Origin: an uncultured Sphingomonas sp.
Lineage (GTDB): Bacteria > Pseudomonadota > Alphaproteobacteria > Sphingomonadales > Sphingomonadaceae
DNA length: 44,483 nucleotides
NCBI RefSeq assembly: GCF_913778135.1
Contig: NZ_CAJYVU010000158.1
Span: 1-44,483, forward strand
Direction: 5' to 3'
Translations under genes and position numbers: made by a program
Shown: positions 36,023 to 41,871 of the stretch, in pieces
Position numbering within the stretch: the first letter of the stretch is position 1
How the letters are laid out: the number at the start of each line of letters is the position of its first letter
Notes under the pieces: generated by a model
What the model saw: the letters and a program-made list of their open reading frames with translations, nothing else
The model's database searches: none
What the model was told of the DNA's origin: nothing

Positions 36023-36805
36023 CTACAGCGTGAAACCCTCGCCCAGGTAGAGCCGGCGAACGTTGGCGTCGGCGACCAGCTCTTCCGGGCTTCCGGTGAA
36101 CAGCACGCGACCATCGTAGATGATGTAGGCCCGGTCGACGATGTCGAGCGTCTCGCGCACATTGTGGTCGGTGATCAGCACGCCGATGTCGCGACTCTTC
36201 AGATCCTTCACCAAGTCGCGGATGTCGGCGATCGAGATCGGGTCGATGCCCGCGAACGGTTCGTCGAGCAGCATGATCGACGGATCGGCCGCGAGGGCCC
36301 GCGCGATCTCCGCGCGGCGACGCTCGCCACCCGACAGCGCCATCGCGGGTGCGTCGCGCAACCGCGTCAGGCCGAACTCATCGAGCAGTTTCTCCAGCTT
36401 GGTGCTGCGCGCGTTCACGTCGGGCTCGGATAGTTCGAGCACGGTCATGATGTTCTTCTCGACCGACAGCCCGCGAAAGATCGAGGTCTCCTGCGGCAAA
36501 TAGCCAAGCCCCAGGATCGCACGGCGGTACATCGGCAGCCCGGTGATGTCGTCACCGTCGAGCATGATGCGGCCCGCATCGGGCTTCACCAGCCCCATCA
36601 CCGAGTAAAAGCACGTCGTCTTCCCCGCGCCGTTGGGACCAAGCAGCCCGATCACCTCGCCGCGTCCGACCGACACCGACACGTCGGTCAGCACGGTACG
36701 CTTGTCGTACGACTTGGCGATCGAGACCACCTGCAGCCCGTGCGCGACGGGCGCCTCGTGGATCGCCTCGACGTCGTCCAGCGTGTGATCGATCGTGGTG
36801 GCCAT
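36023..36805 (-). CDS. lptB: LPS export ABC transporter ATPase LptB
   Basis: The product has 260 residues and is the cytoplasmic ATPase that powers LptFG extraction of lipopolysaccharide toward LptC/LptA. Walker A is GPNGAGKTT (56-64). The signature is ALSGGERRRAEIARAL and Walker B is SIMLLDEPFAGIDP, with ITDHNVRETLDI as the switch His. YLPQETSIFRGLSVEKN is typical for LptB. ATG 36805 gives a 24-residue lead before the ABC domain. An in-frame ATG at 36859 would add 18 residues. LptE is encoded at 10633; LptA and LptC would normally lie just upstream of lptB but are not here. Confidence 0.93.
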   Translation of the reverse strand: MATTIDHTLDDVEAIHEAPVAHGLQVVSIAKSYDKRTVLTDVSVSVGRGEVIGLLGPNGAGKTTCFYSVMGLVKPDAGRIMLDGDDITGLPMYRRAILGLGYLPQETSIFRGLSVEKNIMTVLELSEPDVNARSTKLEKLLDEFGLTRLRDAPAMALSGGERRRAEIARALAADPSIMLLDEPFAGIDPISIADIRDLVKDLKSRDIGVLITDHNVRETLDIVDRAYIIYDGRVLFTGSPEELVADANVRRLYLGEGFTL

Positions 36806-37021
36806 GCGCGCGGGCACTCTCGTTATGGTCCGTTCAGAGCGCTCGGGATGCTCCGTCATGCACGCTTTACGCCAAAGCGCCGCGTGCGCAAAGCGGGCGT
36901 GAATGGTGGCCGGCGACCCGCCCGAATGTAAATTTTGGCAAGCGTCTTCAATCGACTACGTTGATCGATGTTAGCACGTTCTGTCGGAACCGCGCGCGCG
37001 AGTCGCCCGTATGGCCCGTCC

Positions 37022-37732
37022 ATGCCTATGCCTGAGACACCGATGTTCCCGTGGCGCCATTCGGCGCAGGCCGAACTCGAAGCGATGATGCACGCCCATG
37101 TCGACGACCGGGCATTTCCGTGCGTGGGTGCGAAAGCGGCTCTCGCCAAGGGCACGTTGCACGTCCTCGCCTGCAATCGGATCAACAGCTCATGGGACGA
37201 TTTGCGCATCCACGACGGGCTAATGCGCTTCGCCGAGGCGTACCGCGACGATCCGGGCCTGTTTCGCAGCTTCGCGGTGGTGTTCGAAGGCCCCGACGAT
37301 CTGTGCGAGCCCGCGTTCGAGCAGGCATTGTGGAAGCGTATACAGTCGCTGTCCGACAAGGACGTTTGGCGCGGGCAGGATTATGATGCGCGCGTCAGTG
37401 CCGACCCCGACGACCCGCATTTCTCGCTGAGCTTCGGCGGCGAGGCGTTCTTCGTCGTCGGGCTGCACCCGCATGCCTCGCGTCCGGCGCGGCGCTTCGC
37501 GCGCCCGACGATGGTGTTCAACCTGCACGACCAATTCGAGACGTTGCGCGCGCAAGGCCGCTATGAGACGATGCGCGAGAAGATCATGGTTCGCGACGAG
37601 GCGGTGGCGGGATCGCGCAACCCGATGCTCGCGCGCCACGGCGCCTCTAGCGAGGCGCGCCAGTATAGCGGGCGCGTGGTCGATGACGCGTGGCGCTGCC
37701 CGTTTCATTACTCGGGCAGCGCGGAGCAGTGA
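37022..37732 (+). CDS. YqcI/YcgG-family protein, candidate heme-dependent guanidine N-hydroxylase
   Basis: The product has 236 residues and no signal peptide. It shows the family pattern FPCVGAKAAL (C34), FSLSFGGEAFFVVGLHP (H149), ARRFARPTMVFNLHDQFETL (H169), GSRNPMLARHG, SEARQYSGRVV and WRCPF (C226). Studied relatives in the same family, such as GntA of guanitoxin synthesis and an arginine hydroxylase of argolaphos synthesis, use heme to hydroxylate guanidino nitrogen. That this protein does the same is inference. ATG 37022 and 37028 are both possible starts. The stop overlaps the GTG start of the DUF1989 gene (GTGA), so the two are almost certainly translated together. Confidence 0.85.
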   Translation: MPMPETPMFPWRHSAQAELEAMMHAHVDDRAFPCVGAKAALAKGTLHVLACNRINSSWDDLRIHDGLMRFAEAYRDDPGLFRSFAVVFEGPDDLCEPAFEQALWKRIQSLSDKDVWRGQDYDARVSADPDDPHFSLSFGGEAFFVVGLHPHASRPARRFARPTMVFNLHDQFETLRAQGRYETMREKIMVRDEAVAGSRNPMLARHGASSEARQYSGRVVDDAWRCPFHYSGSAEQ

Positions 37733-38319
37733 GCGCGCCCGCGACCGAGATTTCACCCCGCTCGGGCACGGCGTTTACGCTCGATGCCGGTCAGACGCTG
37801 ACCGTGATCGATCCGCGCGGGGTACAGGTCGCCGATCTGCTCGCCTACAATCGCGACGACATCCGCGAGGTGATTTCGTCCGGGCGCACACTCGACTATG
37901 CCGAGACGATTCGGCTCACCACCGGGCATCTGCTCTATTCGAACCGCTCGACGCCGATGCTGGAGATCGTCGCGGACGACGTCGGCGTGCACGACTTCCT
38001 GCTGACGCCGTGCTCCTACGATACCTTTCACCATTTCTACCCCGACGAGCCGCCGCATCGCGGCTGCTTCGGCAACCTCGCCGCCGCGCTGGAGCCTTAC
38101 GGCGTCACCGAGGACATGATCCCGATTGCGTTCAATTGCTTCATGAACGTGCCCATTGATGGTGCCACGGGCAGGCTGCAGGTATTGCCTCCGGTCAGTA
38201 AGGCGGGCGACCGGATCGTCTTTCGCGCGCTGATGGACCTCGTCATCGGCCTGACTGCCTGCTCGGCGGGCGCGTCGAACGGCGGCAGCTTCAAACCGAT
38301 CGAATATAGGGTCGATTGA
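37729..38319 (+). CDS. DUF1989 (urea carboxylase-associated) family protein
   Basis: The product has 196 residues. It begins with GTAFTLDAGQTLTVIDPRGVQVADLLAY and has the family residues TPCSYDTFHHFYPDEPPHRGC (C95, H101, H102, H110, C113), FNCFMNVPIDG (C137) and a last Cys178 in LTACSAGASNGG. DUF1989 pairs are subunits of carboxyguanidine deiminase in guanidine breakdown. Here there is one gene, not two, and no carboxylase or allophanate hydrolase nearby. It starts with GTG overlapping the YqcI/YcgG stop. I infer action on a guanidino or hydroxyguanidino product of that neighbour; this is not shown by sequence alone. Confidence 0.87.
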   Translation: MSAPATEISPRSGTAFTLDAGQTLTVIDPRGVQVADLLAYNRDDIREVISSGRTLDYAETIRLTTGHLLYSNRSTPMLEIVADDVGVHDFLLTPCSYDTFHHFYPDEPPHRGCFGNLAAALEPYGVTEDMIPIAFNCFMNVPIDGATGRLQVLPPVSKAGDRIVFRALMDLVIGLTACSAGASNGGSFKPIEYRVD

Positions 38320-38469
38320 TCAGCCGCTCGCTGTCGCGCGCGTGCGCGGCGTAGAGGTCGGCACGCGCGAGATGGATCTGACGGATTGCGGGCGTGATCG
38401 CGCGATCGGCCATCGCCCAGCCTGTTCGGCGCGGTTGCGCCAGAAGCTGATGTCGTCTGTTGTACCCAT
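38291..38469 (-). pseudogene. Small helical protein gene with a frameshift
   Basis: From ATG 38469 one frame reads MGTTDDISFWRNRAEQAG. After a GGGCGATGG stretch near 38410-38420 the likely continuation moves to the next frame: AMADRAITPAIRQIHLARAD, then LYAAHARDSERLI, to the stop at 38291. Together they give a roughly 59-residue amphipathic helical protein like the many short hypothetical proteins of sphingomonads. A one-base loss (or two-base gain) at the junction explains the pattern. The original frame instead continues as an Arg/Ser-rich tail to 38320. The 3' end overlaps the DUF1989 gene on the other strand. A sequencing error is possible. Confidence 0.5.
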
Positions 38470-38627
38470 GTTCCGACTCCGCGATGGAGAACGCCTGGTC
38501 ACGCGGCAAGCAAGGTATAAGCGGCTATTTGGGTCCGCGATGATATGTACCAATGCAAGCCATTGTTTGTAATCTTTCGTCGGCCAGCATTCCTGGCGCA
38601 TCGCACGGCAGCAGAGGGCACGAGACG
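38470..38627. other. Intergenic region upstream of fdhD
   Basis: Together with the broken small gene this makes a 308-nt stretch without an intact plus-strand gene. It contains an AT-richer part around 38515-38575 that probably holds the fdhD promoter and the promoter of the minus-strand small gene. I cannot assign boxes with confidence. Confidence 0.35.
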
Positions 38628-39425
38628 TTGAGCGAGGAACAGCCGTTCGCGCGCATCGCCAGCGATGGGACGCTGCGCGCTATCACGCGCGCGACCGTGC
38701 CGGAGCATCCGGTCGCGATCGAGGTGAACGGACTCGGCTATGCCGTGATGATGGCGACGCCGGCCGACCTGGCGGATTTCGTCACCGGCTTCGCCTTGTC
38801 GGAGCGGATCGTCACCGACGCAGCGCAGATCGCCGACCTCGACCTGTTCGAGGCGCCGCTCGGCTGGATCGCGCGTCTGACGGTGCCGCCGGCGAACGCC
38901 GCCGCGCTCGCCGCCCGGGTGCGCACGCGCGCGAGCGACAGCTCGTGCGGGCTGTGCGGGATGGACAATCTGGAGGCAGTGCACCGCGCACTTCCACTTG
39001 TTCCTCCCAGTACGATCGATCCGGCCGCGATATTCGCCGCGCTGGAGCAGATGCGCGCGCACCAGCCGCTCAACGCCGCTACCGGTGCCGCGCACGCGGC
39101 GATGCTATGTGCTAGTGACGGCACGATCCGCCTCGCGCGCGAGGATGTCGGCCGCCATAACGCCTTCGACAAGCTGATCGGTGCGATGGCGCGTGGTCGG
39201 CACGGCTGGGATGGCGGCTTCGCGCTGCTGTCGTCGCGCTGCTCGTACGAACTGGTCGAGAAGGCCGCGCTGTCGGGCTGTCCGACCTTGGTCACCGTGT
39301 CGGCGGCGACCGACCTCGCACTCGCGCGAGCGAGCGCGGCAGGCTTGACGCTCGTCAGCCTCGCGCGCTCAGATGCGATATTGTTCCCGATGGCGTCGGA
39401 CGCGGTACTTTCCGAGCCTTTATGA
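38628..39425 (+). CDS. fdhD: Formate dehydrogenase accessory sulfurtransferase FdhD
   Basis: The product has 265 residues. The sulfur-carrying motif is SSCGLCG (C107, C110). VAIEVNGLGYAVMMATPADL and FVTGFALSERI near the N-terminus and REDVGRHNAFDKLIGAM in the second half are family hallmarks. FdhD passes sulfur from IscS to the molybdenum cofactor of formate-dehydrogenase-like enzymes. TTG 38628 is chosen because it leaves the usual short lead before VAIEVNG. ATG 38553 is in frame but adds an unconserved stretch. It lies 12 bp before the YdeP-type oxidoreductase gene, its likely client. Confidence 0.9.
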   Translation: MSEEQPFARIASDGTLRAITRATVPEHPVAIEVNGLGYAVMMATPADLADFVTGFALSERIVTDAAQIADLDLFEAPLGWIARLTVPPANAAALAARVRTRASDSSCGLCGMDNLEAVHRALPLVPPSTIDPAAIFAALEQMRAHQPLNAATGAAHAAMLCASDGTIRLAREDVGRHNAFDKLIGAMARGRHGWDGGFALLSSRCSYELVEKAALSGCPTLVTVSAATDLALARASAAGLTLVSLARSDAILFPMASDAVLSEPL

Positions 39426-39437
39426 GTTGGATAGCTT

Positions 39438-41714
39438 ATGGCCAAGCAATACGAAGATCGCCCCGATTTCACGCCCTACACCGGTCCGTCGGGTGGCTGG
39501 GGATCGATGCGATCGCTCGCCGACATTGTCCCGCGCGAGAAGAACCCGGTCGAGACCTCGGCCGAATTGCTGCGGATGAACAAGCACGATGGCTTCCAGT
39601 GCGTCAGCTGCGCCTGGGCCAAACCGCACCCGCCGAGTCCGGCCGAATTCTGCGAGAACGGCGCCAAGGCGACTGCGTGGGAGATTACCAGCCAGCGCGT
39701 CACCCCCGAGTTCTTCCGCACCAACACGCTGACTGCACTTCGCGAATGGAGTGACTACCGGCTGGAGGAAGCCGGTCGCCTGACCCACCCAATGAAGTAC
39801 GATGCGGCGAGTGACAAATATATCGTCGTGCCGTGGGAAATGGCCTTCAAGGAGATCGGTGCGAAGCTGAAGAGCCTCGCCCCCAAGTCGGTCGTCTTCT
39901 ACGCCTCGGGCCGCGCCAGCCTTGAAACCTCGTACATGTGGCAATTGCTGGCGCGGATGTACGGCAACCAGAATCTGCCGGATTCGTCAAACATGTGCCA
40001 TGAATCGACTTCGGTCGGATTGAAGGCGGCGATTGGCGTGCCGGTCGGCACGACCCGGCTGGAGGATTTCGACACCACTGACTGCATCCTACATTTCGGG
40101 CAGAACGTCGCCACCAACAGCCCGCGCATGCTCCACCAGCTACGTTCGGCGCGGAAGCGCGGCGTGCCAATCATCGTGTTCAATCCGTTGCGTGAGCGCG
40201 GGCTGGAACGCTTCACCGATCCGCAGAACCCGATCGAGATGGCGACGGGCGGCGAGACGCGGATCGCGACGCAATATCATCAGGTGCGCGCCGGCGGCGA
40301 TCTGGCCGCGATGATCGGCATGGCCAAATGGCTGATCGAGCACGACCGGCTCGATCACGATTTCATCGCCGAGCACACGCACGACTTCGACGCGTTCGCC
40401 GAGAAAGCACGCGCGACCGGATGGGACGAGATCGAGCGCGAATCGGGGCTGACGCGTGATGCGCTGTCGATGGCGGCGGAGGTGTATGGCCGTGCGAACG
40501 CGACGATCGCGATCTACGGCATGGGGCTGACGCAGCACGTCAAGGGCGTCGATAACGTCCGCATGCTTGTCAACCTGCTGCTGATGCGCGGCAATATCGG
40601 CAAGCCCGGCGCGGGACCGACGCCGGTGCGCGGCCATTCCAACGTGCAGGGGCAGCGCACCGTCGGCATCACCGAGAAGCCCGAACTCGCCCCGCTCGAC
40701 AAGTTCAAGGAGATGTATGGGTTCGAGCCGCCGCGCGAGAAGGGGCTGGATACGGTCGAGGCTTGCCGCGGGGTGATCGACGGCAGCGTGCGCGGTTTCG
40801 TGTCGCTGGGCGGCAATTTCGTGCGCGCAACACCTGAGACGCGGTTGATGGAGGAAGGCTGGCGCCAACTCGACCTGTCGGTGCAGATCGCGACCAAGCT
40901 CAACCGCAGCCACCTGATTCCTGCGAACGGCGACACCTGGCTGCTGCCGTGCCTCGGCCGGATCGAGCGCGACCTGCAGGAAACGGGGCCGCAGCACGTG
41001 ACGATGGAGGATTCGACCAGCGTCATCCATCCGTCGTTCGGCAAGGTCGACCCCGCCAGCCCGCACCTCCTATCCGAGCCCGCGATCGTCGCCGGGATCG
41101 CGAAGGAAACGCTCGCCCCCAATCCCAACGTGCCGTGGGACAAATGGGTCGGCGATTATGCGCTGGTGCGCGACCAGATCGCCGAGGCATTCCCCAACTT
41201 CTTCGAACGCTTCAACGAGCGATTGAAGGAGCCCGGCGGTTTCTGGAAGGGCAACAAGGCGACCGGGCGCGAATGGGACACGCCGTCGAAAAAGGCCGAG
41301 TTCATCGTGCCAGACGTGCTTAACGCCACCGGCTTCACCGACGCCGATGGGCGCTATCGCATGCTGACGGTGCGATCGAACGATCAGTTCAACACCACGA
41401 TCTACGGCTATTCCGACCGCTTTCGCGGCATCAACGGCACGCGACAGGTAGTCATGATGAGCCCGGCCGACATCGCCGAGCGTGGCCTGACCGAAGGGCA
41501 GAAAGTGACGCTGATCGGCGACGCGGAGGACAATGTCTCGCGTCGCGTCGAAGGATTGATGGTCGTCGCGCGCGACGTGCCCAAAGGCTGCATCGCAACC
41601 TATTATCCCGAATGTAATCCGCTGATCGCACTCGAACACCACGCCGAGGAAAGCCACGTTCCCGCCGCCAAATCGGTGCCGGTGCGGATCGAGATCGAGG
41701 CGGTCGCCGGCTGA
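39438..41714 (+). CDS. FdhF/YdeP-family molybdopterin oxidoreductase
   Basis: The product has 758 residues and is a molybdenum-bis-MGD oxidoreductase of the YdeP type. Near the N-terminus are C55 and C58 (QCVSCAW) and C72 (EFCENGAK), candidates for an iron-sulfur site. SNMCHESTSVGLK, IPANGDTWLLPCLGR and the C-terminal cofactor domain (MLTVRSNDQFNTTIYGYSDR, MMSPADIAERGLTEGQKVTL) match the family. E. coli YdeP is linked to acid resistance; the reaction is not established. No signal peptide or separate beta subunit is visible, so it is probably cytoplasmic. FdhD immediately upstream supplies cofactor sulfuration. Upstream RBS is weak; coupling to fdhD is likely. Confidence 0.9.
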   Translation: MAKQYEDRPDFTPYTGPSGGWGSMRSLADIVPREKNPVETSAELLRMNKHDGFQCVSCAWAKPHPPSPAEFCENGAKATAWEITSQRVTPEFFRTNTLTALREWSDYRLEEAGRLTHPMKYDAASDKYIVVPWEMAFKEIGAKLKSLAPKSVVFYASGRASLETSYMWQLLARMYGNQNLPDSSNMCHESTSVGLKAAIGVPVGTTRLEDFDTTDCILHFGQNVATNSPRMLHQLRSARKRGVPIIVFNPLRERGLERFTDPQNPIEMATGGETRIATQYHQVRAGGDLAAMIGMAKWLIEHDRLDHDFIAEHTHDFDAFAEKARATGWDEIERESGLTRDALSMAAEVYGRANATIAIYGMGLTQHVKGVDNVRMLVNLLLMRGNIGKPGAGPTPVRGHSNVQGQRTVGITEKPELAPLDKFKEMYGFEPPREKGLDTVEACRGVIDGSVRGFVSLGGNFVRATPETRLMEEGWRQLDLSVQIATKLNRSHLIPANGDTWLLPCLGRIERDLQETGPQHVTMEDSTSVIHPSFGKVDPASPHLLSEPAIVAGIAKETLAPNPNVPWDKWVGDYALVRDQIAEAFPNFFERFNERLKEPGGFWKGNKATGREWDTPSKKAEFIVPDVLNATGFTDADGRYRMLTVRSNDQFNTTIYGYSDRFRGINGTRQVVMMSPADIAERGLTEGQKVTLIGDAEDNVSRRVEGLMVVARDVPKGCIATYYPECNPLIALEHHAEESHVPAAKSVPVRIEIEAVAG

Positions 41715-41871
41715 CGATCGTGGCAGTGGCGCACATCGGGTGCGCTGCTGTCCGGGATTTGGCGGGTCGCCGCGACCAACCTCGCGACGATCACGCCTGT
41801 CTGCAGGCACAATCGTGCGACAAACTGCCGCTAGCCGCATTCTTGCCCGCTAGGGGTGTGGAGAGCGTAGA

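Noticed and set aside
37729..38319. The known guanidine carboxylase/carboxyguanidine deiminase operon
   Set aside because: Only a single DUF1989 gene is present, with no carboxylase, allophanate hydrolase or ABC transporter gene nearby, so the known pathway cannot be called.
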